From Methanomicrobiales archaeon (lineage in GTDB: Archaea > Halobacteriota > Methanomicrobia > Methanomicrobiales > JACTUA01): 14,954 nucleotides of DNA. Of this stretch, positions 7,824-14,331 are shown piece by piece. The position numbers and the translations under genes were made by a program. The notes below the pieces were generated by a model. It was not told where the DNA came from, ran no database searches, and saw only the letters and a list, made by a program, of their open reading frames with translations. Numbering within the stretch: position 1 is the stretch's first letter; each line of letters starts with the position of its first letter. The stretch is taken from NCBI GenBank assembly GCA_028678965.1, contig JAJRCM010000012.1:1-14954 (forward strand), in the 5' to 3' direction.

Positions 7824-8042
7824 ATGAAACGACTGTACCGGTCGCGACAGAACAGTATGATCGCAGGCATTTGCGGTGGTATAGGAGACTACCTGGACAT
7901 CGATCCCACGGTCATCAGGGTCCTCTGGCTGCTCTGTACCATCCTCTCCTTTGGGATCTGCATCATCGCGTATATCATTGCCTGGGTGATCATACCCCGT
8001 GAAGAGTCTGAGATGATCGGACCTTCTTCAGAGTCCTCGTAG
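7824..8042 (+). CDS. PspC-domain membrane protein
   Basis: A 72-residue PspC-domain protein. The conserved N-terminal part (MKRLYRSRQNSMIAGICGGI, then GDYLDIDPTVIRVLW) is followed by a single long hydrophobic segment (about residues 33-56, LWLLCTILSFGICIIAYIIAW) and the characteristic VIIPRE end. In bacteria PspC-domain proteins sense or respond to membrane stress. In archaea they are common but uncharacterised, and no other psp gene is visible here. A GGTAAGGAA ribosome site stands just before the ATG. The neighbourhood, with Usp genes on both sides, fits a general stress role. Confidence 0.93.
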   Translation: MKRLYRSRQNSMIAGICGGIGDYLDIDPTVIRVLWLLCTILSFGICIIAYIIAWVIIPREESEMIGPSSESS

Positions 8043-8248
8043 TAGGGAACTCTCTCACGACCATCCCCATGCCGAATCCACCGATCTCATCGATAAGAGC
8101 CGCCGTAATATCTGAACGGCAAATAGTCCTGAGCCTCCCCACCATATTGTAATTCAGGCTCCTTTTATCATTTTTGAGCCCTCCCTTGCCCCGAATGCCT
8201 ATCCTCGTGGACAATGGCAGGAGCCAACAACCTCCAATTAAAACCCCT

Positions 8249-8258
8249 AAACATATCA
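8249..8258 (+). promoter_or_regulatory. TATA-like box of ftr gene
   Basis: AAACATATCA lies about 30 bases before the ATG at 8284. There is no Shine-Dalgarno before that ATG, so a leaderless or nearly leaderless transcript is likely. Confidence 0.4.
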
Positions 8259-8283
8259 TAGGCAAACGCATACGTACAGCAGA

Positions 8284-8589
8284 ATGACGTCGGGCGGGCA
8301 GAGTGTGGATGAAGGGGAGGTTGAGGCAATCCGACGGTGGGCAGAGGAATACGCCAGGGCACATGGGTTTACCCTCAATACCAATAAAAAGCAGTTGGGT
8401 ACCGTGCTGCGGGGCCTTGCACGGAACAGAGCAAAACTTGGTGAACAATATTGTCCCTGCCGCTTGAGGACTGGCGATAAGGAGAAGGACCGCATCATCA
8501 TCTGTCCCTGTGTGTATCATAAAGACGAAGTCACTCAGAGCGGGCACTGCCATTGCAATCTATTCTTCGAACAGCCGAAGAGAGAATAA
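8284..8589 (+). CDS. Ferredoxin:thioredoxin reductase catalytic chain (FTR beta-like)
   Basis: A 101-residue homologue of the FTR catalytic subunit, which passes electrons from ferredoxin through a [4Fe-4S] cluster and a neighbouring disulfide to thioredoxin or a similar protein. The family motif is complete: C57-P-C59-R, C74-P-C76 with H79, and C89-H90-C91. By analogy with the plant/cyanobacterial enzyme, C57, C74, C76 and C89 hold the cluster and C59/C91 form the redox disulfide. The fused rubredoxin or thioredoxin domains seen in some archaeal versions are absent, and no variable-chain gene is nearby. That matches methanogens, where the catalytic chain acts alone. No ribosome site precedes the start, and a TATA-like box at about 8249-8258 suggests a leaderless message. 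Confidence 0.92.
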   Translation: MTSGGQSVDEGEVEAIRRWAEEYARAHGFTLNTNKKQLGTVLRGLARNRAKLGEQYCPCRLRTGDKEKDRIIICPCVYHKDEVTQSGHCHCNLFFEQPKRE

Positions 8590-8692
8590 CGGGACGACCC
8601 ACTTTCCCTTTGTTCATTGTCAGGGAATACCTGGGCATAAAAATCATTCTTTAAATGGGCTTCGGAGAAGAATGTTCGTCTCTCAAACTCCT

Positions 8693-8715
8693 TCCTCCCT
8701 TGAAACGCGGGAGGA
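8693..8715 (+). repeat. Inverted repeat in the intergenic region before the second usp
   Basis: A 7-bp stem, TCCTCCC against GGGAGGA, with a 9-base loop (8700-8708), followed by a G run. It lies in the gap of about 280 bases (8590-8871) between the FTR gene and the second usp gene. It could be a transcript-end hairpin for the FTR gene or a protein-binding site. No T run follows, so an intrinsic terminator is not clear. Apart from this hairpin, the usp TATA box and a TTTAAA at about 8651, I see nothing else in this gap. Confidence 0.35.
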
Positions 8716-8819
8716 CTGATGGGGGGGTCGCTCATTCCTCTTTCTACCCCACCACAACATTCCCACGCTGATTGAATATACTGTCCTTGGATGAAGTATA
8801 CGGAATTGGTAGATTCTTT

Positions 8820-8827
8820 CTTTATAA
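8820..8827 (+). promoter_or_regulatory. TATA box of second universal stress protein gene
   Basis: CTTTATAA on the plus strand. Transcription would begin near 8848-8850. That excludes the upstream in-frame ATG at 8836 and gives a short leader with GAAGG before ATG 8872. Confidence 0.5.
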
Positions 8828-8871
8828 CTGCATAGATGCATTTTTATTTCAGACAGCGAAGGTTCTGTAGG

Positions 8872-9741
8872 ATGGCAGAGGATCGCTGTGTTCTTTTTCC
8901 GGTGGAGGTTGCGGAGAGCACTGAGCCCTTGCTCTCCATTGGGGAAGATCTCGCTACAATAGGGGTAAAGGAGATACGAGTACTCCATGTGGTAAACACC
9001 GTTGATGCGGTGAGCGCTCCTGATCTGATGGAGCAACGCCGTTCCACTCTCCGCCACTACCGCGATCAGCTCAAAGAATTCGGTATTCAGAAGGTCACTG
9101 GTGAGGTAGTGATCGGGACCCCATGGGTGGAGATAGTCCGCCGGGCATCGGGTGAAGCCTGTTCCCTGGTGGTTATGGGATCCCACGGAAAAGGCCTCCT
9201 TGAGCGAGTCTTTCTGGGGAGCCAGACGGAGAATGTCCTCCACCATGGAGATACGTCTCTCCTGGTGGTGAGGCTCCGTTTTAAGGGATTGGAAGGTTGT
9301 GTCTCCTGCTACCTCTCACCTGAGCGGCTCTTTACCCGAATCCTATATGCCACTGATTTTTCGGAGGGTGCTCGCCGCTGTATTCCGTTCCTGGAACAGG
9401 TAGCAGCCGCAGGCCCTGATAGTATCTCTATCGCTCATGTTCAGGATATCCGTCACCTTGGTTACGCCTCTGACCAGCAACTATCGATGCTGGAGCGACA
9501 GGCACAGGCAGAACTTGAGACTCTGAGAGACCATTTCCGTGCAGTCGGGTACAGGAAGGTAGAAACGAGACTTACCCGTGGGAACGCCATCAGTGAGTTA
9601 TTCCGCTTTATCAGTGAGAATCAACCAACACTCCTTGTTGTGGGAGCTAAAGGATCCTATGGGATTGTGGAAAGGGCACTGGGCGGGGTCTCAGATACGA
9701 TGGTCCACCGAGCACCGCTCCACGTGGCTATCATCCGTTAA
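8872..9741 (+). CDS. Universal stress protein, two UspA domains (divergent first domain)
   Basis: A tandem Usp protein of 289 residues, similar in build to the one at 5911 but clearly diverged. Domain 1 lacks the usual VPTDFS start (it reads VLFPVEVAESTEPL) yet keeps the nucleotide signature G-x2-G-x9-G-S (GSHGKGLLERVFLGS). Domain 2 starts RILYATDFSEGARR and carries GAKGSYGIVERALGG, with glycine where Ser or Thr normally follows, so its ATP binding may be weakened. An in-frame ATG at 8836 would add twelve residues. GAAGG before 8872 and the TATA box at 8820-8827 favour 8872. A T-rich stretch follows the stop. Confidence 0.88.
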   Translation: MAEDRCVLFPVEVAESTEPLLSIGEDLATIGVKEIRVLHVVNTVDAVSAPDLMEQRRSTLRHYRDQLKEFGIQKVTGEVVIGTPWVEIVRRASGEACSLVVMGSHGKGLLERVFLGSQTENVLHHGDTSLLVVRLRFKGLEGCVSCYLSPERLFTRILYATDFSEGARRCIPFLEQVAAAGPDSISIAHVQDIRHLGYASDQQLSMLERQAQAELETLRDHFRAVGYRKVETRLTRGNAISELFRFISENQPTLLVVGAKGSYGIVERALGGVSDTMVHRAPLHVAIIR

Positions 9742-9745
9742 AATC

Positions 9746-9769
9746 CATTTTTGCCTTTAATTTAAAAAA
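9746..9769 (+). terminator. T-rich transcript end after second usp
   Basis: CATTTTTGCC then TTTAATTT immediately follow the usp stop codon. Such T-rich tracts act as intrinsic termination signals for archaeal RNA polymerase. No hairpin precedes it. Confidence 0.4.
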
Positions 9770-9792
9770 TGCCGCTTTATTGGTTATTTTTA

Positions 9793-9809
9793 CCCGCATT
9801 GCGGGCAAT
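9793..9809 (+). promoter_or_regulatory. Overlapping inverted repeats upstream of the AOR promoter
   Basis: Two palindromes share bases: CCCGC-ATT-GCGGG (9793-9805) and ATTGC-GG-GCAAT (9798-9809). They end just before the likely AOR TATA box, roughly 45-50 bases upstream of the expected transcript start, a usual place for an archaeal activator or repressor site. The regulator is unknown. Confidence 0.4.
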
Positions 9810-9820
9810 CTTTATTAAAG
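9810..9820 (+). promoter_or_regulatory. TATA box of AOR operon
   Basis: CTTTATTAAAG, itself palindromic, contains TTTATTAA. The expected transcript start about 26 bases downstream of its centre (near 9841) coincides with the GTG 9841/ATG 9844 codons, implying a leaderless message and arguing against the ATG at 9769. Confidence 0.5.
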
Positions 9821-9843
9821 GAAAGGGTAAGTATCTTGCAGTG

Positions 9844-11622
9844 ATGCATATGGATGCCTATGTCGGTACAATCGCGTTTGCGGATCTTACCCTGGGGAGG
9901 GTCAATGTTCGGCCATATCCTGATGAGATGAAGAGGAAGTACCTGGGTGGTCGAGGACTGGGAACACGGATGGTGGCCGATGCCATTACCCCGGAAACTG
10001 ATCCTCTGGGACCGAATAACGTCCTGGTGCTGGCGAGTGGACCTCTTACCGGTAGCGGAGTACCGCTGGGATCACGATACGAGGTGAGTACCAAATCTCC
10101 GCTGAATGATATGCTCATCTCCGCGAACAGTGGGGGAGTGTTCGGGTGGAAGATGAAGAAGGCAGGGTTCGATGCACTGGTAGTGACCGGAAAGGCGAAC
10201 ACCCCCGTCTACGTCTATCTCAATGAAGGTACCGTAGAGATACGGGACGCCCGGCCGTACTGGGGTACAACAACGGGTGAGACCACCGAGGCGCTCAAAA
10301 ACGACCTTGAAGACAAGGATGCCCGTGTGGCCTGCATCGGCCCTGCCGGAGAGAGACTTTCCCGCATTGCCTGTATCATCAATGAGTCATCGCGAGCCGC
10401 AGGACGGGGAGGTTGTGGTGCGGTGATGGGTTCAAAGAACCTGAAAGCAGTGGTTGCGACCGGAAAAGTACCTATCAGGGTGGCCAATGAGGAACGGTTC
10501 AATGTGGTCAAAGATCGCATCAGGAAGAAGATTGAGGAGAATGGGATCTGTCAGGGCCTCCATAACTACGGGACGGCGATCCTGATCAACATCATCAATG
10601 AAAACTTCATCCTTCCGGTGAGAAACTTCCAGAAATCTCATGCAAAGGAGGCGGATAAAGTATCGGGCGAAGAGATGGCGCGAACCATCTTGAAGAGGCC
10701 GAAGGGATGCTATGCCTGTATCGTCCAGTGCGGAAGGGTCTGTGAAGTGGATGGGCAGCCCGGTGAGGGGCCGGAGTATGGATCAGACTGGGCACTTGGT
10801 CCCGATTGTGGAGTCTTTAACCTGAAATCGGTGGCAAAGGCAGGATTCCTGTGTAATGAAATGGGCCTCGATACAATCTCTGCAGGGGCCACGATCGCCT
10901 GTGCAATGGAGATGTCTGAGCGAGGGTACCTCCAAGAGAAGATTCGTTTCGGTGACGAGAACGCGGTGCTTAATCTCCTGAAGAAGATGGGGTATCGTGA
11001 GGGAATAGGAAACGAACTCGCGGATGGTTCCTACCGCTTTGCCCTGCACCACGGCCACCCCGAGCTTTCTATGGCGGTGAAGAAACAGGAGCTCCCTGCC
11101 TACGACCCACGGGGTCTGCAGGGACATGGACTCGCCTATGCTACCTCTGTGAGGGGTGGTGATCATGTCTATGCTTATCTTATTTCGCCGGAGGTATTGG
11201 GGGCTCCCCAGAAGCTGGATCCCTATACCAGTGAGGGCAAAGCGGGATGGGTGAAGACCTTCCAGGACCTCTCTGCAGCTATCGATGCCTCGGGTATGTG
11301 CCTCTTTACCTCCTTCGCACTCGGTGCCGATGACTACGCGGACCTCATTGCGGCTGCCACGGGAATGCCCATCGATGCACGAGAGCTCCTTCAAATCGGG
11401 GAACGGATATGGAATGTCCAGAAAATCTTCAATCTGAAGGTAGGATATACGAAGAAAGACGACACCCTTCCTGACCGGTTGCTCACCGAACCCCTCAAGG
11501 AAGGAGCTCCTCGAGGACGGGTATGGCAGCGGGAGCCGTTGCTCGATGAATACTACCATCTCCGTGGCTGGAGTGAGGAAGGGCACCCCACACCTCAGAA
11601 GCTTGCTGAGCTTGGCCTCTAA
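9844..11622 (+). CDS. aor: Tungsten-containing aldehyde:ferredoxin oxidoreductase
   Basis: Oxidises aldehydes to acids with a tungsten bis-pterin site and a [4Fe-4S] cluster, passing electrons to ferredoxin. It is about 592 residues, close to the usual 600. The N-terminal pterin domain shows GGRGLGTRM, then ASGPLTGSGVP and RGGCGAVMGSKNLKA. The cluster ligands are all present: C289, C292 and C296 (GCYACIVQC) and C486 in DASGMC. The conserved YDPRGLQGHGLAYATSVRGG segment is intact. The open frame begins at 9769, but the first 25 residues are hydrophobic and unlike the family, and the TATA box at 9810-9820 would sit inside them. The start is therefore taken as ATG 9844 (GTG 9841 and ATG 9850 are alternatives). 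The substrate cannot be predicted. The downstream MoeB and MoaD homologues and the convergent ferredoxin fit the reaction. Confidence 0.93.
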   Translation: MHMDAYVGTIAFADLTLGRVNVRPYPDEMKRKYLGGRGLGTRMVADAITPETDPLGPNNVLVLASGPLTGSGVPLGSRYEVSTKSPLNDMLISANSGGVFGWKMKKAGFDALVVTGKANTPVYVYLNEGTVEIRDARPYWGTTTGETTEALKNDLEDKDARVACIGPAGERLSRIACIINESSRAAGRGGCGAVMGSKNLKAVVATGKVPIRVANEERFNVVKDRIRKKIEENGICQGLHNYGTAILINIINENFILPVRNFQKSHAKEADKVSGEEMARTILKRPKGCYACIVQCGRVCEVDGQPGEGPEYGSDWALGPDCGVFNLKSVAKAGFLCNEMGLDTISAGATIACAMEMSERGYLQEKIRFGDENAVLNLLKKMGYREGIGNELADGSYRFALHHGHPELSMAVKKQELPAYDPRGLQGHGLAYATSVRGGDHVYAYLISPEVLGAPQKLDPYTSEGKAGWVKTFQDLSAAIDASGMCLFTSFALGADDYADLIAAATGMPIDARELLQIGERIWNVQKIFNLKVGYTKKDDTLPDRLLTEPLKEGAPRGRVWQREPLLDEYYHLRGWSEEGHPTPQKLAELGL

Positions 11623-11639
11623 TCCTGGATCGGGGACTC

Positions 11640-12377
11640 ATGACGGATACATCTGAACGGTACCAACGACAACTACCACTCATCGGTGAAACCGGACAGG
11701 AGAGGCTCTCCACATCGCGGGTGTTGATTGCCGGCGCAGGAGGGCTTGGCACAACCATCGCCACGTTCCTTACGGTAGCGGGCATAGGATTCATCCGAAT
11801 CGTGGATGAAGATACGATCGAACGGAATAACCTGAACCGGCAGATTCTGTACCGTGAACCTGATCGTGGGGAACGTAAGGCGGAAATAGCCAGGCAGAGA
11901 CTGGTGGAGATAAACCCTGAAATTGAGGTCCAGGCACTCTGCACACATATCGACGACCAATCCATCGGGGGTATGGTGAGGGGAATGGATATCATCATGG
12001 ATGGGATGGATAATTTTTCGACGCGCTATGTACTGAACCGGGCAGCACTCAGGCAGAAGATACCCTTCATCCATGGTGCAGTCAACGGATTCTACGGGCA
12101 GGTCACAAGTATCATCCCAGGAAAGAGCCCCTGCCTGCGCTGTATTGTGCCTCACCCCCCTTCTGCAGACAAGGTGCCTATCATCGGGGTCACCTGCGGG
12201 GTGATCGGATCCATCCAGGTGACGGAAGCGATAAAATATCTGACCGGTCGGGGGGATATCCTCACCGGCCGTCTCCTGCTGTGGGATGGGTTCAGGGGTG
12301 ATGCCGCAATTATCAATGTCGTCAATGAACCAGATTGTTCTGAATGCACGGGAGAGTGGGCGGGAGAGAGGGGATGA
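11640..12377 (+). CDS. moeB: MoeB/ThiF-type adenylyltransferase (E1-like)
   Basis: A 245-residue E1-like enzyme that adenylates the C-terminal glycine of a MoaD or ThiS protein before sulfur loading, here probably for the dithiolene of tungstopterin. The start RYQRQLPLIGETGQERL is typical. The ATP loop is GAGGLG (32-37). D56, R67 (in NNLNRQ), K80 and D124 (DGMDNF) match the catalytic set of MoeB. Two CxxC pairs, C165/C168 and C233/C236, form the zinc site, and C186 (GVTCG) is at the position of the conserved catalytic-region cysteine. It follows AOR by 17 bases with GGGGA before the ATG, and overlaps the MoaD gene by ATGA. ThiF is the other possible name, and the AOR context favours MoeB. Confidence 0.9.
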   Translation: MTDTSERYQRQLPLIGETGQERLSTSRVLIAGAGGLGTTIATFLTVAGIGFIRIVDEDTIERNNLNRQILYREPDRGERKAEIARQRLVEINPEIEVQALCTHIDDQSIGGMVRGMDIIMDGMDNFSTRYVLNRAALRQKIPFIHGAVNGFYGQVTSIIPGKSPCLRCIVPHPPSADKVPIIGVTCGVIGSIQVTEAIKYLTGRGDILTGRLLLWDGFRGDAAIINVVNEPDCSECTGEWAGERG

Positions 12378-12652
12378 AGATCTCTATTAGAGTATTCGCC
12401 AGCCTACGGGATTTCATGGTTCCTTCCCTGGAACTTAACCTTCTCCCTGGGGCCACGGTAGGGGCACTCCTTGTCGAACTCTGTCGAATGTATCCGCCCC
12501 TGGACACCGCCATCTTCCAGTCACCGGGAACAGTGAGGGAATTTGTAAACATTCTGAAAAATGGTCGAAATATCCATTTTCTGGATGGGCTCGTCACTGC
12601 CCTCCAGGAAGGTGATGTTATCGCTATCTTCCCCCCGGTGGGTGGCGGCTGA
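12374..12652 (+). CDS. moaD: MoaD/ThiS-type sulfur carrier protein
   Basis: A 92-residue beta-grasp sulfur carrier. It starts MKISIRVFASLRDF and ends in PPVGGG, so the C-terminal Gly-Gly that is adenylated and thiocarboxylated is present. The middle part (LLPGATVGALLVELCRMYP, then NILKNGRNIHFLDGL and LQEGDVIAIFPPV) follows the MoaD family. The start at 12374 overlaps the MoeB stop as ATGA with a GAGAGGGG site. The upstream in-frame ATG at 12344 lies inside moeB and would add a tail foreign to the family. Together with the MoeB homologue this would supply sulfur to the pterin cofactor of the adjacent AOR. It ends 5 bases before the convergent ferredoxin gene. Confidence 0.88.
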   Translation: MKISIRVFASLRDFMVPSLELNLLPGATVGALLVELCRMYPPLDTAIFQSPGTVREFVNILKNGRNIHFLDGLVTALQEGDVIAIFPPVGGG

Positions 12653-12657
12653 GCGGA

Positions 12658-12885
12658 TTACTCCTCAATTGTGATGATCTGGACAGGGCAGGAGTCTGCA
12701 GCGTCCTTTATACATCCCTCCATGTCGGGAGGTATGTCTCCTTCTCCTGGATTTTCATTCCTGCGATAACCTTCAACAATCTGGCTAAGGGAATCACTTG
12801 TGCTCTGTTCAAAAAATTCTGGGCACAGGTCCCAGCAGGTGCCGCAGCTGGTGCAGTCCTCACGTACAATGGTGCACTTTCCCAT
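12658..12885 (-). CDS. Single-cluster [4Fe-4S] ferredoxin
   Basis: A 75-residue ferredoxin of the Pyrococcus/Thermococcus single-cluster type. C11, C14 and C17 (CTSCGTC) and the final cysteine of the DSCP motif would bind the cluster. The extra pair, C21 in WDLCP and the first Cys of CIKDAADSC eight residues before the last ligand, matches the position of the structural disulfide in the P. furiosus protein. An insertion of charged residues (about 35-50) lies between the halves. It converges on the AOR-moeB-moaD unit with 5 bases between stops. Since AOR donates electrons to such ferredoxins, it is the likely partner. A TTTATG element about 39 bases upstream of the ATG may be its TATA box. Confidence 0.92.
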   Translation of the reverse strand: MGKCTIVREDCTSCGTCWDLCPEFFEQSTSDSLSQIVEGYRRNENPGEGDIPPDMEGCIKDAADSCPVQIITIEE

Positions 12886-13030
12886 AATAATTCACGCTCA
12901 CAACGAAATCTGAGCCGATGGCACATAAACGCTCGCGTGGTGTGCCTGGGGTCATCTCAAACCACCCATGGATTAACGCGGATCCGCAGGGAAAATTGAA
13001 TAACTGCGAATATTATCGAAATCAAAGGTA

Positions 13031-13038
13031 ATTATATC
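13031..13038 (+). promoter_or_regulatory. TATA box of SIMPL gene
   Basis: ATTATATC on the plus strand, about 30 bases upstream of the ATG pair at 13064/13067. It suggests a nearly leaderless message and argues against the ATG at 13040, which it abuts. Confidence 0.45.
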
Positions 13039-13063
13039 AATGTACGGGGTGCACCTATGTCAC

Positions 13064-13783
13064 ATGATGCAGAAGGGAGTGATTCTCTGTATCGCCTCCC
13101 TGCTCCTTCTCGCCGCATTCATGGGACCATCCATGGCTGCCGAAGAGGTGACATCGGAGAGGCTGATCCATACCTCGGCGATTGGTGAAGTGACCACCAC
13201 GCCGGATCGGGTTCTACTCTCGTTTGCGGTGGAAACCGAACACCCGGACGCCAAAGTAGCCCAGCAGAAAAATGCCGATGCCATGAATGCCTTGTTCACC
13301 GCCCTGGAGGGAGCGGGGATAACGAAAGATGAGATGGAAACAACAGGATACAGTATCTATCCGGTCTATGATGAAACAAGCTCCATCCTGCCGCAGAAGA
13401 TCCGGCTGTACCGTGTTACCAACACCCTGCTCGTCACCCTGAAGAATTCCTCGAGAGCGGGGGAGATCATTGACCTCGCGGTGACAAACGGTGCAAACCG
13501 TGTCAACTATATTGCCTTTAAATTGAGCGATGAACAGCAGCGGGCACTCCGTTCCCAGGCGTTGAAAGATGCCATGCTGCAGACAAGAAATGACGCTGAG
13601 GCGGTCGCAGCAGCAGGTGGACTCTCCATTATGGGGGTCAAGGAGATCACGATCTCCAGTGGGTACGTTCCACCAGTACGATACGATGCCGGGTATGCGG
13701 TTGCTGAGAAGGTCGCTACCCCCATTGAACCGGGTGATGTGAAGGTTACCGCCTCTGTCTCGGTCACCTATCTCTGCCGCTGA
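13064..13783 (+). CDS. Secreted SIMPL-domain (DUF541) protein
   Basis: About 239 residues. The N-terminus (MMQKGVILCIASLLLLAAFM, then GPSMAAEE) is a signal peptide with a likely cut after SMA, so the protein acts outside the membrane. The rest is a SIMPL/DUF541 domain: ATGEV-like start (HTSAIGEVTTTPDRVLLSFA), a MNALFTALEGAGI helix, ETTGYSIYPVYDE, the NRVNYIAFKLSDEQ segment, and a closing VKVTASVSVTYLC strand. Family members form ring-shaped oligomers in bacteria, and the archaeal role is unknown. The in-frame ATG at 13040 would give an unusual n-region and lies at the TATA box, so 13064 (or 13067) is preferred. A long T run follows the stop. Confidence 0.88.
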   Translation: MMQKGVILCIASLLLLAAFMGPSMAAEEVTSERLIHTSAIGEVTTTPDRVLLSFAVETEHPDAKVAQQKNADAMNALFTALEGAGITKDEMETTGYSIYPVYDETSSILPQKIRLYRVTNTLLVTLKNSSRAGEIIDLAVTNGANRVNYIAFKLSDEQQRALRSQALKDAMLQTRNDAEAVAAAGGLSIMGVKEITISSGYVPPVRYDAGYAVAEKVATPIEPGDVKVTASVSVTYLCR

Positions 13784-13784
13784 A

Positions 13785-13801
13785 TTTTTTTCTATTTTTT
13801 T
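13785..13801 (+). terminator. Poly-T terminator after SIMPL gene
   Basis: Two runs of seven T separated by CTA directly follow the stop codon (TTTTTTTCTATTTTTTT). Such tracts terminate archaeal RNA polymerase without a hairpin. Confidence 0.65.
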
Positions 13802-13840
13802 ACGAACGTATCGTTTTACAGCCCTTTTTGCGGTACAAAC

Positions 13841-13850
13841 ACATATTATT
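13841..13850 (+). promoter_or_regulatory. TATA-like box of nusA-hisE
   Basis: ACATATTATT would place the transcript start near 13871, leaving a leader of about 11 bases that contains the GAGGA site (13871-13875) before ATG 13882. Confidence 0.4.
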
Positions 13851-13881
13851 GCTAAGATGCAATCACCTGTGAGGATTTGCG

Positions 13882-14331
13882 ATGGAACGTACCATCGGAT
13901 TCAAAGAGCGACGGTATATCGAGGAATTAAGAATCCTCACCAAGTCAACAGCTATTGACTGTGTGGTCGATGAAAAATTTGACCGGATACTCTATATCAT
14001 AAAACCAGGGGATATGGGGCTGGCAATTGGTAAAAAAGGTGAAAATATTCACAAACTGGAGAAAGTGCTGGGAAAAAAGATTGAGATGGTTGAGTATCAT
14101 GACGATCTGGAGGGATTCGTGGCCAACATCTTTAAGCCCGTGGATATAGCCAGGGTGATGAGGGATCCCAACCAGGGAATCATCGATGTGCTGGTAACCA
14201 AGAAAGGAGATATTGGTATCGCCATAGGAAAAGGTGGGGCTAACGTGGAGAAAGCGAGGGTCCTCGTTCGCCGGTTCTTCAACCTGGATATGGGAGAGAT
14301 CACGTGGACGGGTGAGAGCGATGGATCCTAA
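13882..14331 (+). CDS. nusA: Archaeal NusA-like protein, two KH domains
   Basis: An RNA-binding transcription factor of 149 residues, the normal length for archaeal NusA, which lacks the polymerase-binding and S1 parts of the bacterial protein. Two KH domains are seen, each with its GxxG loop: GLAIGKKGENI (GKKG at 50-53) and GIAIGKGGANV (GKGG at 116-119). Conserved IIKPGDMG and MVEYHDDLEGFVAN segments agree. In most archaea nusA sits with RNA polymerase and S12/S7 genes. Here it lies beside hisE and a SIMPL gene, so it may be relocated or a second copy. GAGGA seven bases before the ATG supports the start. Its end overlaps the hisE start by 11 bases, suggesting co-expression. Confidence 0.92.
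   Translation: MERTIGFKERRYIEELRILTKSTAIDCVVDEKFDRILYIIKPGDMGLAIGKKGENIHKLEKVLGKKIEMVEYHDDLEGFVANIFKPVDIARVMRDPNQGIIDVLVTKKGDIGIAIGKGGANVEKARVLVRRFFNLDMGEITWTGESDGS

Noticed and set aside
8683..9246. Minus-strand frame of 187 codons over the second usp gene
   Set aside because: It overlaps the first Usp domain, shows no recognisable motif and has no supporting ribosome site.
9769..9843. N-terminal extension of AOR starting at ATG 9769
   Set aside because: The 25 residues are hydrophobic and foreign to the family, and the likely TATA box and palindromes fall inside them. AOR is a cytoplasmic enzyme, so a signal peptide is not expected.
10783..11586. Minus-strand frame of 267 codons inside the AOR gene
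   Set aside because: It is a shadow of the AOR coding sequence, whose cluster cysteines and pterin motifs are intact.
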